The position numbers and the translations under genes are program-made. Positions 12,901-24,526 of a stretch of 64,000 bases of DNA are shown here, piece by piece (within the stretch, counting starts at the first letter, position 1; each line of letters begins with the position of its first letter). Under the pieces are notes generated by a model that was given only the letters and a program-made list of their open reading frames with translations, searched no databases and had not been told where the DNA came from. Location: assembly GCF_003286085.1 (NCBI RefSeq), contig NW_020825358.1:1099501-1163500 (forward strand), in the 5' to 3' direction. The stretch is from Drosophila persimilis. Lineage: Eukaryota; Arthropoda; Insecta; Diptera; Drosophilidae.

Positions 12901-15400
12901 TTGATACGGGGTATATGAATGGGAATTTAAAGGAGTGTTTTGTGTGTATTTTGGGAACAAATTTTACCATAAATGCTATTATGGTGAGATTTTATGTAAC
13001 AAAGATTTCTTGATGATTAGAAGCATTTCTTTAACAAAAATACTTGTTATATAGATAATTGGTATCTTTAATCATTATTATTCCTTATTTCAAGCAAATG
13101 GACTCCTAAATAACCTATATAATTTATTTCCCCATTTAAGATGGGTTTAACCTTAAATCTTGATTTGGCATCACTCATTTTCAGCATTTTAGTATTTCTT
13201 GGTGGCCGGGAGGGGGGGGGGGGTTGGGGGGCGTAGGAGACCCTTGAATTGGAATTCCTCGTTCCCCAAGGCTGAGCAATTACCGACTGCAATTTGATTG
13301 AATTTAAATTCTCTAGCTTGCCTCGTCGGCCCTTATCTCAAAGTCATCCCTGACAACCTTTCCGCCCTTTCCCATCCCGGCGCCCCGACCGTCCTTGGGC
13401 GGGTCATAAATTATCCTTAGATCACGCGCCAACAAAAGCGCCTCCAACACTCTGCTGGTTCTGCCACCTCTTCTGCTCGTTCTGCTGTTGGTGCTGCTGC
13501 TGATGCTTTTATTTTTTTTTCAGTTCTGTTGGTTAGGTCCGACTTACGCAGTGACCTATACAATGCATTCCGTTAGAAGGATGGTAGTTGTGGGGCTGAC
13601 TCTCTCCAGAATCTTCATTTTTTAACTAGCTTGAATTCCTGGCAGTCACATGCCGCCCCGCCCACCGACCCCAGACCCCCACCAAGCGTAAAGATGATGG
13701 AAACGGCTGACATTACATTTCACTTTCTTTATGCGATTACGCAGCGAGGAACGCCTCAGCGGCAGCGCCAACGCCAACGCCAACGCCAACGCCAATGCCA
13801 GCCGCCGCAGCCTCCACCACTCTAACTGCAAATTGCTTACGGTCACGTACCAGCAGGCTTCAGTCCCCCTCTTTCTCTCTCTCTCTCTCTCACCCCCTGT
13901 CGCACTACATTCGCTCCTTTTTGCTGCTGTTGCGCGACAAGAATTTTTTTCTGTGTGTACCCTTAAAGCGGGTATGATGGGTTAGAGAAAATCAGTTGAT
14001 AAGCAAAATAATATAATAGATATCTAAAACATGTACAAAAGTCCAGAAACGAAGATATTGATATGCTATTGCTAAAGGGTATCAAGCGTCTCGACTCTCA
14101 ATATCAACTACCTTTTTTTTTTGTTTCAGCTTCAAGCCAACAAATGTGTGAGGTTCAGAGAGAGATGAAGAGGAGGAGGACTGGGAACGAAAAGAAAATG
14201 GTGCCAAACTTAATGAAAATACCAACGCGTGTCGTCATTTTGGCCGCAGAGAGGCTGTAACGGTTCTCACTCTCACTGGCAGTTCTCCCTCCTGTCCACC
14301 CCTTGAGCTATCCATCCTTCAGTATACCCTTCCCACCACACTCATTCCGTAATATGTTATTTTTTGCTTGCGTTTTCATCCCACCGTGCAGACCGTCCGT
14401 GTGCGTGTCGGTGCGTGTGTCCGCGGCTCTCTATGTATTGGCATTTTTTTGATTTCTTGCTCCATTTTTCTTGTATTTTGTTGCTTCTTCCCTTCTGCTG
14501 TTTTTGGGATCATTTGCATATCTCGATAGTGTCATTAAATTTGCATATTTAAGATAAATTTAAATTCCTTGCATGTTTTGTTGAATTCTCTTTCGTTTTT
14601 GGCCTTTTTTTCAGCGTTCCAATTTCATTTCGTTGTCGTTTTGTCCTTGATTCCTCTTCATCCATTTTTGCCCATTCTTCAAATTTTGTTTTTCTTATTG
14701 CAAATTTATTGTTTTGTAGGCAAAAAAAAAACAACAAATATACAAAACGGAGTATGGGTACGGTTCATGCGGAACGTTGTTTACAGACTGTTTTCATATG
14801 GGGAGAGGCCTTCATGGGTGTTGGTTGGGTCTGATGTGGGAGGAGGAGCTTTACAATGTGTGGGAGTCACTCTGTCCCTCTCTCCCTCTGTCTGCCTTTT
14901 TGTTGTCGTCATCATGCATCATTTGTTTAGTCCCATAGTCCTTTGCGATGTGCCAAAAGCTGTAGGATACGGATGGGTGGAGGGGAGAAGGGGTGTCGGA
15001 TGATGCGTGGGGTGGTGGTTGCGTGGGAGTGTCACACTTTTATGTCTCGCACTTGTTGAGAATATTAATTTTATTTAAATATTCCAAAACGAACACAAAG
15101 TTGCTTGGCTTGGTCTTTTTCTTTTGGTATATGGGATATTTACTTAATGAACTGAACCAAATGGGATCAAACCCAACCCCAATTACAGCTGGAAGTGGAA
15201 GATGGATGAAGTGGATAAGAATCCTACAGTTGTTGCCAAAATAATGGACGTAATCTTGTTTTTGGCTTTCATTTGCATACAATATGTACATATGTACATC
15301 CTCCAACAAATACATTCTACTCTTCTCCCTCTTTCCACATATGTACATAATTCTGCATTCCCGTTAATTTCTGCAAAAGCACATTTAAATCAATCAGCTT
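9913..15400. other. Noncoding stretch, repeats only
   Basis: No gene recognised. Visible items are (CT)n at 10066-10091, (CACTGC)n at 10648-10690, (CTG)n at 12352-12381, a GGCA-rich minisatellite at 12600-12642, a G-rich run at 13208-13232, (CAACGC)n at 13766-13795 and (CT)n near 13875-13891. A good acceptor-like sequence (a T-rich tract ending in CAG) lies at about 14111-14130, but no convincing donor or open frame follows. 10.8-11.7 kb is plain AT-rich DNA in which I see nothing. Confidence 0.55.
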
Positions 15401-16150
15401 CAAACAGATGATTAGCCTGCCTGCAGTCGGAAAGGCAGAAAAAAGCTGCCACCTGAACAAAAAGCCTGCTGCTACGACACTCGCGCTCTCTCTCTCTCTC
15501 TCCGCTACAGATAAGAGTTCGTTTTTGCACAGATTGCGCCTCTCCCAGTTGCGCTGCTATTTTGTGCCATTTCCATTTAGTTAATTATTTAAATTTATAT
15601 TCGCGCCGTGTTGCCATTTCAGCGGCAAAAACAACAGCAAAAACGGGAAAAGCACACACTAGAGCAATACGATAGAGCGCAGAGAGGAGAGAATTTCGCT
15701 GCTTTGTTTGCCGGCAACAAAAACGAAACGAACCAGAGAGTGGAGAGCATGTGGGAGAGAGATAACCATTGGCAAAGTAAATTTCGTTTGCTTTGCTCAA
15801 GGTATAGCAAATAGAAGGTGTAGCATTACCGCGCTAATTAGTTTGGTATTTTATAGCCACTTTATCATTCCTTCTTTTATTTGTCACATCCCGTTCGCAT
15901 ACGCCAATAAATATTTATACTGCAACTATAGTAGGAGCTGCACCTGTCACTGCCTCACCTTCTGCTAAATATACCTTAGTTTGCGTTTGCCTCTCTCTGT
16001 GCCATTCCTCTCATTCCTCTTCTTCGCATATAATTCCCGTCGCCGTCGGTTGTGAGTGTGTGGTTGCGCTTTCTTTCGTTTTTTGGGCTGCGCAAACTTA
16101 TTTTCGCATTGTAATTATTTTGCATAAATATCGCAATTCGATTTCCATTA
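15401..16150 (+). promoter_or_regulatory. Putative promoter-proximal region of shep
   Basis: A run of CT (GAGA-factor type) repeats at 15489-15502 is followed by GC-richer, unique DNA, and a TATA-like CATAAATA occurs near 16122-16130. The DNA downstream changes to leader-like sequence. The shep coding exon at 18.6 kb begins with an acceptor, so a 5' noncoding exon and promoter must lie upstream, and this is the nearest plausible place. No clear initiator is visible, so the transcription start is not called. Confidence 0.25.
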
Positions 16151-16440
16151 AAAAAACACTAACAAAAGCTTAGGGCGCAGCGATTTATTACGATCGAAGC
16201 ATCAAGAAGTTGGAAGCAGCTACATAACTGTGAAGTGCAAAGTGCGGGTCTCTCTGTCTTCGTCGTCGCTGTCTCTCTGTTTGTGTGTGCGCGCGCGTGA
16301 GTTTGTCGAGTGTATGAGTGTGTGTGTGTGTGAATGTTCAAATAAACGTTGAAAGCAGAACGTGCAACAAGAACTAGCAGCAACAAGAAGCAACAGAGCC
16401 GCAGAGCACCAGCTGACGAGAGTTGAAAATTCCAATAAAA
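16151..16440 (+). other. Candidate 5' noncoding exon of shep
   Basis: The sequence is rich in short A and CAA/AGC blocks and poor in long pyrimidine tracts over its 3' part, as in many fly 5' leaders. It ends in a good donor, AAAA|GTAAGC, with the GT at 16441-16442. It would splice to the acceptor at 18623-18624 ahead of the shep start codon, leaving an intron of about 2.2 kb. The left edge is not defined. The leader-like character continues with CAG repeats to about 16900, so the exon could instead run longer and use another donor. RNA evidence would decide. Confidence 0.3.
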
Positions 16441-16899
16441 GTAAGCAGCAGAAAAAAGCAACAAACTTTGGAAGCCCCGCCGCAGCGCCTGCTGTCGTAA
16501 CAAAAAACAAACTACTACCACAACTAAACAGATTCCCATATTCCAGCTAATTGTCAATGTTTTAGTTGTTGTCGTGTCATTGCACTCGATACATATGTAT
16601 GTATATTCGATAAAGCAGCAGCAGCAAACACACTAATTTGTTTCGTTCGCGGCGCTGTAGGTGTGAAAATTCAGAAAATTGCATAAAAATACATAAAGAA
16701 GAACAGAAGCAAAGTGCAAAAGAGATGCAGCAGCACCAGAAAAAGCGGGGATAGGAAAGTGAGAATGAATGAGCAGCAGCAGCAGCAGCAGAAAATATAT
16801 CAGGCGCGGCAGCAGCAGAAGTAAAGGTAGTGCAAATGCAATGTAAAAGAAAAGCAGCGCCAAAACCACAAAGAGGAACACAAATAAAAACAAGAAAAA

Positions 16900-17732
16900 G
16901 TTAGATTTAAATGTCGATGTGCTGATACCCTTTCAGAGATTGCGTTGCCATGTCAGCTAGACAGTGATGCGAAATCGAGATGTTTGCTGCCTTATTTATG
17001 AATGTATCGTTTCAGATATTCTTCTTATTTGGAATATATAGACCTATATGTTTTGAAAACGCTTTTTCCTTCGTTTTGTCAAAGTCCTGCCAAAACACAT
17101 AATACTCGCTACAAGGCAAGGGTATTCCAATAAGCAAAAAAGAAACGGTGTTATGCTCTCAATTGGGAGTGAAAAAAATAGAATGAACAGCAGCTTCAAG
17201 TGGATTATTATTTTAATCAGAGTTTAAAAAAAGAAACAACTGTTAAATAAGGGAAATATGTATGTAATTATTGAAGTCTTATCAAATGTGCACAAATAAT
17301 ATTTCGTTTTGCTCACTTGTTGTCGTTGTGTTTGCCGGGTGCGTGCTCTCTCTCTCTCTCTCCTCTCTAGCGCTCTCACCAGTCAGCTGCAGCAGCTGTC
17401 AAGTGTAGCGCGCTCTCTCTGCCCGTCTCCGTCTCCCTCTCCCATTTGCTTTTGCTGCTGTCATTGTCCTTTTGGCGTACTACTGCAGTTTTGTATTCCA
17501 AAAAAATAAGCAATACAAATAATCATTCACCAACAACAAAAAACTATAAAAAGTTTAAGGCTAAATTGTAAGCCTAAAAAGTGCAAGTCAAACGAAAAAA
17601 TAGAACAATAATTGTCCGAAAACAAATAACAATTTGCAATAGAATAAATTTGTGCCAGAATTTGCTTCAATATAAATTGTTTGTCCGTCTCACTCACTCT
17701 CCCCCTCCTCTCGTACACCCGTTCAAGTTGTT

Positions 17733-17774
<42 letters not shown>

Positions 17775-18148
17775 TGAGACTGCATATGAGTGGTGCTTGT
17801 GTGTGAGTGGTGTCTGGCCCCGTAAAAATAAAAACTACGGCTGGCTGTGTGCTATTTTTAAGTTTTATGCAAATGTTGCAACTGCCCCGCGGGATGCACT
17901 AATGCCAGTGAAGCGGGGGGCTTGGAGGTGCCACACAGTGCTAAAATAACTCGATGCCGCATAAAGCGGCACTGAGAAATCAACAAAGTTGCCGTTTCAT
18001 AGACGGGCACACGGCACGGGGCACGGGGCACAGCACCCAAGTGTAATATTAATTACAAATTAGACGATCTGGAAGTTCCACTAAGAGAACAAGCTAATGA
18101 ACGAGAGAGAGACAGAGCGAGTGAGGGTGGGAGAAGAGCAAACAACAC

Positions 18149-18179
<31 letters not shown>

Positions 18180-18624
18180 CAAGTGAATTGATGGTGCAGA
18201 AGTGCAGTGGTGTGCGTAGTGGGGTACAGTGTTGCCGAGCTGCAGTTAGAAGCAGTAGATTGGCTAAAAGTGCAGTAAAAAGTGCAGGACATTCGAATGT
18301 GAGGTCGAAGACGATAGCGAGATTGCTTCAGAATAGACTATCTTTACTCTCGGTTTTACTTTCGTCTACTGGAAAAGGGTTGAGCAGAAGAGTTGGGTAC
18401 ACAAAGAAAGACAAGGCTAAAACCCAATTAGTGATGGAAAACTTCTAGAAGATGTCTGTCATCAGATGCCTTAAAGCATTCTAATTGCTTAAATTGTATG
18501 CAAATCTCCGCTAATTACGCTTTCAAGCTATTGTATAATCCATGAAAATTGCATAAAAGTACAGTTTTATGAAACCCCTCTCTTTAATCACCCGTTTTTC
18601 TGTTTTTCTGTCTTCTCTCTGCAG
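16900..18624 (+). other. Probable 5' intron and GAGA-rich regulatory stretch
   Basis: No coding frame is seen. It contains CT/GAGA clusters at 17346-17375 and 17408-17442, a (TG)19 run at 17735-17772 and a (GA)n run at 18150-18179. A leader-like segment at 18180-18310 has repeated GTGCAGT words and could be another 5' exon or start region. The stretch ends in a strong polypyrimidine tract and CAG at 18585-18624, the acceptor of the shep coding exon. Confidence 0.4.
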
Positions 18625-18696
18625 TCGCTAGTGCGATTATCGAAATTGTATTTAACGAATATATAGGAACAGAAGTGAAAGATCAAAGAACTGGCA
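18625..18696 (+). other. 5' UTR part of shep coding exon
   Basis: The exon begins right after a classic acceptor: a TTTTTCTG/TCTTCTCTCT polypyrimidine tract ending in GCAG at 18621-18624. The 72 bases up to the start codon carry no ATG, so the ATG at 18697 is the first in this exon. The presence of the acceptor shows that at least one more 5' exon lies upstream. Confidence 0.75.
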
Positions 18697-18882
18697 ATGC
18701 ATCCCCGCTATAGCCCTGGACCGCCGCACCAGCAGCAGCAACAGCAAATGGGAGGAGGAGGAGGATCCCACCCACAGCAGGGTGGAGGAGGCGGAGGCGG
18801 TGGGGGTCATATGAGAGGTGGAGGCCCCTTGAATTCCCAGCAATTGCCGCCACAGATGCCACGATCACAGAATTATTCGAAT
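18697..18882 (+). CDS. shep: Alan shepard (Shep), N-terminal coding exon
   Basis: This is the first coding exon of Shep, a nuclear/cytoplasmic RNA-binding protein of the RBMS/MSSP family with two RRM domains. In flies it is known for roles in neuronal remodelling, gravitaxis behaviour and insulator activity. The exon encodes 62 residues: a start MHPRYSP, a Gln run at residues 12-17, Gly runs at 19-23 and 29-37, and a conserved end [11 protein letters not shown]. Start, composition and end match the D. melanogaster protein as I recall it, with indels in the Gln and Gly runs. The exon ends after Asn62 with AAT|GTAAGT, phase 0, where I expect the protein to continue in Gly/Ser-rich sequence. The RRM exons lie beyond this window. 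This N-terminal piece is low-complexity and probably disordered. The start is supported by its position as first ATG after the acceptor and by the recognised N-terminus. Confidence 0.93.
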
Positions 18883-21292
18883 GTAAGTGAAAAAATATAT
18901 ACAAAATTGATAATTAGATGAATATTTATGGGTAGAAAAATACTGTGGAAAGCTTTCCGTAGCTTTCAAGCTTTTGAAATCCATTGCCTCGGTGGCATTC
19001 AACCAATCAGTCGCCATCAATCAATGGGCGCCATGCATCAATCAAGCAATCAAACAACTCACTCACACACAGACACACCAAACATTCGCTCGTTCAGTCA
19101 ATCGTTCATTCAAATCACACTCAGACACGGGGCCTTCACTCTTCACTCTTCTCCTTCATTCCTGGTCGATGATTCCTGATGTCCTCCCCCTCCGCCCCTC
19201 CGCCCCTCCGCCCCCCGACCTCCGGCACCACCGCATAGAAGGCGTGCAGTACCAGTAGGAGGCGCCACTCTGCAGTGCAATCGACATGTGTCATACGCAG
19301 ACATCCAATCCATCGGAGAGCAGGAGAGATGAGAAGGCATTTGAGTGGAAAATTGCTCCCGCTGATGCGGCTATGCCCTGGCAATGATATGGATTTCTTT
19401 CCAACCATTCCCGCCATCAATTTGCTGACAGTTGCAGTTGCCCCTAATCCCCAAACAGAAAGAGAGAGAGAGAGGTAGAGAGGCCCGCCCCCCATTATAC
19501 CTGGATAAATCATTCTTCACACACGAGTAGGGAGGGGGGGTGGGTTTGGAAACCCAAAAGAAAGACCATTTTCCTTTGCTAATTTCAATGGAATTACATC
19601 CTGTTTTTGTGTGTTGTGCTGTGGGTGGACTGCATTGTGATATTTCCATCATAATTTATGCATTTGCTTTCTAAAAACCCAACCAAAAAAAAAAAAAAAA
19701 AAACATAAAATGGAAATCACACAAAGGCAACATTTTCGTAAGTAGTCGCTCTGCCACTTCTCTCCCTACATATCTACAGCCCTACGAATTCTGTTTTAGC
19801 TGCGTATCAAGACGAGGAATATCCGATGTGAAAGGATATATTGCTTTACTGGGGATCTATGTAACGGCTAGAAGGAAAGATCTATATGTACCCAAGAGCC
19901 CGAAGATATTGAACAGAGGTAGGCAGGCTTTTTCGGGAGGACATTTGGGAGCGATGAAAACAGTTGGTAGCAAGGCCGTGATCTATAAAGAAAACCCAAA
20001 AACCCAAGAAGTAACATAACCTAGAATCTGCTTTCTTTTTGGGACCTTTTTTGGGACCAGATTTTCTGCTATGATTTTGGAGGTATCCTTTAGTCTAAAT
20101 ATCGTATATAGAGTCCCGTTTTGCTCTTTATATATGTATTCCATATAATAAACTATTCAAAGCTGTTACTGCACAATGCAGGGGGAAGGGGATGAGCACC
20201 AGGTGCATTGGATGGATGTGAAATGGGGGCTGGCTCCCCTTTTGTAGGCCGAGAGCATCTATTTTGGCCAGCATCCTTCTAATGGCCAACAGGCGCTGCA
20301 TGGACCGTGGAGGTTCTTTCATTTAAACAGCTTTCAGCTCTCACACAGCCAACGAACATCTCCCCAGCAGCAGCCAACATTCAACATTCAGACCACATCA
20401 AAAAAAAAAAAAAAAAAAAAACAAAAAACGAGGAAAAATTTGAGGGAAAAAATAGAAGAAAAGAAGGGAAAAACCCCAGCTAGAAAATTGTAAACAGTCG
20501 CCGCGCTTAGTCAGCGCCGTACAGTTATTGTGCCTGGAATGAAAATTATATTTCCCATTTTCCATTCTACAGCGCCAGAAAAAATAAATAAAAGAGGAAA
20601 CGCGCTGAAGTTGGCTAAAGTTTATGGAGTTTAAGGGAAGATATATTTAAAATTACTTTAGTCCACATTTTGTGTGCCGTTCTTTTTTTGTATGGTAATG
20701 GACGAAAGATTTTGCATTGTATGGTGGGGTTCCCCCCGAACGGAAAGCAAAAGAGCTATGGGCTCTCCCCTCGCGTTGCAATGGAGGGGATTGGATATTG
20801 TTGAGCTTTTGGAAAGAGTTTTTGCTGGCGAAGTAGCTAAGTTTGTGAGGCGTTTAGTGCGAGAGAAAGTAGTAGAGTTGTTTTGGGAGTATCTTCCATA
20901 AATACTTACATATATTCATGCTATATCCATACCATTATTCTTCTGCTTTATGCGCTATTGCCACAGCATCCTTTATAATATATTATTTCCATTAGCCATT
21001 CCATCTATTCTATACTTGTTTTTTCTCTAACTTTATAAGTCTGTAGTTTATATGTATTGTGGTCGAAGAGTGGATAGTTCTATATGCCACCTATAGTTAC
21101 AGTAATCTCCATCTTCCATTATATTCTTTCTATTAATTCCATCATAATCCCCCCGTACATTCTAAATGCGAAAGAGTAGAGCAGAAAGAATAGGCGGACA
21201 AATCCAACAAGATAACGAAAATGTGCGTGTGAGCATGTCGGAATTGCGTGAATGAGATGTACGAAATTGGACCGTAGACAAGCGCTTGAGTT
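18883..21292 (+). other. Start of long shep intron
   Basis: The intron begins with GTAAGTG. No further exon recognised. It contains an A19 run at 19685-19703 and an A22 run at 20400-20421. A leader-like, C/A-rich patch at 20335-20400 ends at the A22 run and might mark another weak start site, but there is no initiator, frame or clear donor to support that. The short open frames at 18.9-19.5 kb and 19.8-20.0 kb show no coding signature. Confidence 0.6.
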
Positions 21293-22083
21293 TTTATACC
21301 CGATACTCAAAATGAGTATTGGGGTATATTAGATTTGTGGTAAAAGTGGATGTGTGTAACGTCCAGAAGGAATCGTTTCCGACCCCATAAAGTATATTTA
21401 TTCTTGATCAGCATCAATAGCCGAGTCGATTGAGCCATGTCTGTCTGTCCGTCTGTCCGTCCGTCCGTCTGTCCGTCCCCTTCTGCACCTACTGCTCAAA
21501 GACTATATGAGCTAGAGTAACGATGTTTTGGATCCAGACTTCTGTGATATGTCACTGCTACAAGAATGTTTGAAAACTTTACCCCGCCCACTTCCGCCCC
21601 CACAAAAGGCGAAAATCTGTGGCATCCACAATTTCGACGATACGAGAAAACTAAAAACGCAGAATCGTAGAAGATGACTATATCTTCTAGAGTGCAAGAT
21701 CTGAACGAGATCGTATAATTATTATAGCCAAAATCAAGAAAACAATTTCATTCTTTCTCGCTCTGTCTCTCTCTAACACACAAGGTTCATGGTCGGTTTT
21801 GCCAATTGCAAAATATGAGTTCAAGGATCTCAGAACCTATAAGAGCCAGAGCAACCAAATTTGGTATCCACACTCCTGTGATATCGGACCTTGACCGTTT
21901 TGTGTCAAAATTTCGCCACACCCCCTTCCGCCCGCGCAAAGAACGAAAATCTGGGGCATCCACAAATCTCAGAGACTATTAAGGCTAGAGTAACCAAATT
22001 TGGTATCCGCACTTCTGTTAGATCTCACTATAAAACGTATATCTCAGAATTTCGCCCCACCCCCTTCCGCCCCCACAAACCAC
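21293..22083 (+). mobile_element. DINE-1-like: DINE-1/INE-1-like Helitron relic
   Basis: The element begins with an imperfect hairpin, TATACCCGATACTC paired with GAGTATTGGGGTATA (21295-21329). It then carries the family's familiar stretch with GACCCCATAAAGTATAT, CTTGATCAGCATCAATAG and CCGAGTCGATTGAGCC, followed by the GTCT/GTCC microsatellite at 21438-21479. It matches the DINE-1/INE-1 (DNAREP1) non-autonomous Helitron family in the form I know from obscura-group flies. The distal part contains three diverged copies of one unit, starting near 21495, 21829 and 21968; the linked CGCCCAC-CTTCCGCCC block recurs near 21582, 21911 and 22051. It has no coding capacity. The right end is uncertain and could extend to about 22240. 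It sits in the shep intron in the sense orientation. Confidence 0.75.
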
Positions 22084-23090
22084 CCCATCTTGCTCCTAAC
22101 TTTCCATCAAAATCTCCCACTCCTTTATCCATATTTTGTATATTTCTTTCACACCTGAAACTAAACGTTTATCATCCCACCTCTAACTTGATCTGTTACC
22201 ATCTCTATCTGCCTGTCACAGGCAATACGCTTTTACGGTAAAATTTTTCTTCCTTTTTTCAATAGAAATAATCCTCAAAATGTTGGTAAAAATATAAATA
22301 TTATTTCTATTTTTTTGACTTCCTTTCTTCTACCTTTTTCTTTGCATTTACCTGAATACCTTCTTATCTCTTCTTTTCCCTATTTTCGAGTGTTTTTCTC
22401 ATCGAGTTTCCATTTGAGTTTCAGGCCCAAAAAATGTTTCAAAACTTGAAAAACTTTTGGTAGTATTTGCCTTAAAAAGTTGCAGTATTTTAAGGGGATG
22501 CAAGATATATATATATGTATACATATATATGTATAGAGGGGGCTCTGGTCACGTAGTAATTTGTGATTAAATTCAATGTTGACAATTACGGATGAAAACG
22601 GATGGGCCAGGACGCCAGGACGCCAGAACGCCAGAGCGCCAGGACGCCAGGACGCCAGAAAGTTGTTAAGGTAATTGCGACCGCATACACTTGTCGTAGG
22701 CTGAGATGCATTTCAATTGGGAATCGGGGGGTATCGGCAATCGGAGCAGGGAGTCGTGTATCGTGAATCGTGAATCGGAAGTCCGGTGTTCGTGTGCCTT
22801 TCGGATTCCGATTCGGATTATTTTTGGGGTAGGGTAGGGGCAGAACATGCCGCTCTCCAATGCAGCCGCTGAATGCCGCCCTTTTGGCTGTGCGCCTGCG
22901 TCGGCTTGTGGATTCTGCACACACGAAATGGCATTTTGCCGGCCTCCGTGTGTATGTGTGTGTGTGTGTGTGGGTGTGTGGGTGTGTGGAGCATGCAACG
23001 GGCACGAACGAAGCAGAAATGGCAGCCCGAACGCAAAACCGAACGCCTGCCACATCCTGCTCTGCTAGAGGGTCCAACCTTACTCAATGA
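22084..23090 (+). other. Intron with an 8 bp minisatellite
   Basis: No gene. Pyrimidine-rich DNA to 22400 is followed by AT-rich sequence, then a clean minisatellite of unit GACGCCAG (about six copies) at 22611-22660, and a (TG)n run at 22951-22990. Open frames on both strands at 22.6-23.3 kb arise from the GT run and the GC-rich flank and have no recognisable protein. Confidence 0.55.
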
Positions 23091-23094
23091 GAAA

Positions 23095-23130
23095 TTCAGA
23101 ATCCATTCGACGATTGTCAAGTTAAGTTGT
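23095..23130 (+). promoter_or_regulatory. Candidate Inr + DPE core promoter
   Basis: TTCAGA places A+1 at 23098. AGTTG follows at 23125-23129, exactly +28 to +32, and fits the RGWYV downstream promoter element. The initiator matches TCAKTY only at its first four bases, so this is suggestive rather than strong. It lies where the sequence turns into an A-rich leader ahead of the large open frame at 24.35 kb, which is the context expected for an alternative start site. No TATA box is seen upstream. Confidence 0.33.
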
Positions 23131-24350
23131 AAACACCGCCTTTTCCTCATTTTGTGCACCAAACCAAAAAGCGACGGAAAGCACCACGACACCAGAGAAG
23201 AGCCACAGCCGCCGCCGACCAGAGAACAGCCCAAGCCGGAAGAGTCTTCAAGCAAAAGCCAAAACGGAATCGAAATCGCAATCGCAATCGAAATCCCAGA
23301 GCCCCAATAAACCAAAAAATCCAAAAATCCAAAACCCAAAACCAAAATAAGTCATCGAAAAATCCACAGTCTAGACAGAGGAGTCGTCAGCCAGCCAGCC
23401 AGCCAGACAGCCACAGAGTGAGCCGTCGCCATTTTTTTTTTGTGTGTGAAAGAAGAAAGATATAAAGTTATACTATATAATTATATAGAGATTTCCCCCG
23501 ATTTATTGTGCGTATACGTAATCTACGAATCAGTTCACATTCTGTCCATGATATAAGGAAAACAAAAATAAATCCTATACATATATATTTACTCGCAAGA
23601 AGAATTGCCAGTGAAATTTCAGTATTATTTACAAAATATACTTCAAAATAAACACTAAAGATTGCAGAAAGATAATGCTCAAAGAAACCATCAAATAAAC
23701 AACAAAAAATACTACTCAAAGTAGGTCTCCAAATGCAACAATTGTCACAAGAAAGAAATTCCTAAACTAAAAACAAACAAAAATTAGGAGTTAAAAACTC
23801 TACCAAAAAAAAAACTAGAAAAAGAAACTTAAAAGTGAAAGAAAAACAGTATTATTTTTAAAAGAAATCTTAAAAAAAAAACCTAAGCGCTAAATAAAGA
23901 CAATACAAATTCTTGAAAAAAAAAACCAAATTAAATTTGAGACATTAGCTTAAAAATACTTTAAAAATACTGAAAATACCAAAAATACCATACAATACTA
24001 AAACAATACTAGCTTAAATTTTGAGTGAAATAAAAAAAAAAAAAAATACAAAGATAAACTAGATACCAAAAAATACCAAAATTAGTGAAACAAAATAAGG
24101 AACAAAAATAAGAAAAAAGCTTAGCTTAAATATTGTGTCATTTTTTTGTGTGTGCTTTAACAGTAACTGCTACAAGTAATATTCCAACATTCAGTGTTAG
24201 TAAGTGTTTAGTGTTGGTAAACCCAATCCCATACAGAAAAAATACCTAGAGCAAATGTTTTAAAAATAAACAATAAATAAAACCCATAGAAGAAGAAGCA
24301 AAAGAAACGGCAAGGAAAAGGCAGACAGTCGTCGTCGTCATCGAAAATAA
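23131..24350 (+). other. A-rich 5' leader of alternative first exon
   Basis: About 1.2 kb of strongly A-rich, G-poor sequence with repeated AAAATACC/AAAATACT words, characteristic of long fly 5' UTRs. It opens with a GC-richer part containing CGAAATCGCAATCG repeats (about 23268-23295) and a CAGC run (23389-23412). Several tiny upstream ORFs occur, for example ATG ATA TAA near 23549, an 8-codon frame near 23674 and an 11-codon frame near 23733. An intron inside this stretch cannot be excluded. Its job would be to lead into the ATG-less frame that follows. Confidence 0.4.
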
Positions 24351-24494
24351 AGGGAAAGCAAAAGTAAAGAAAATTCAACGCCTCGCCCCTCAATAGCCAT
24401 TAAAATTGCGTCAATCAAGAGAAAAACCTCACCATTGCCGACACCAGCCACATTGCAGCTAACAAATTTTGGCCCTGAAGAGCAACAGCAACGG

Positions 24495-24526
<32 letters not shown>

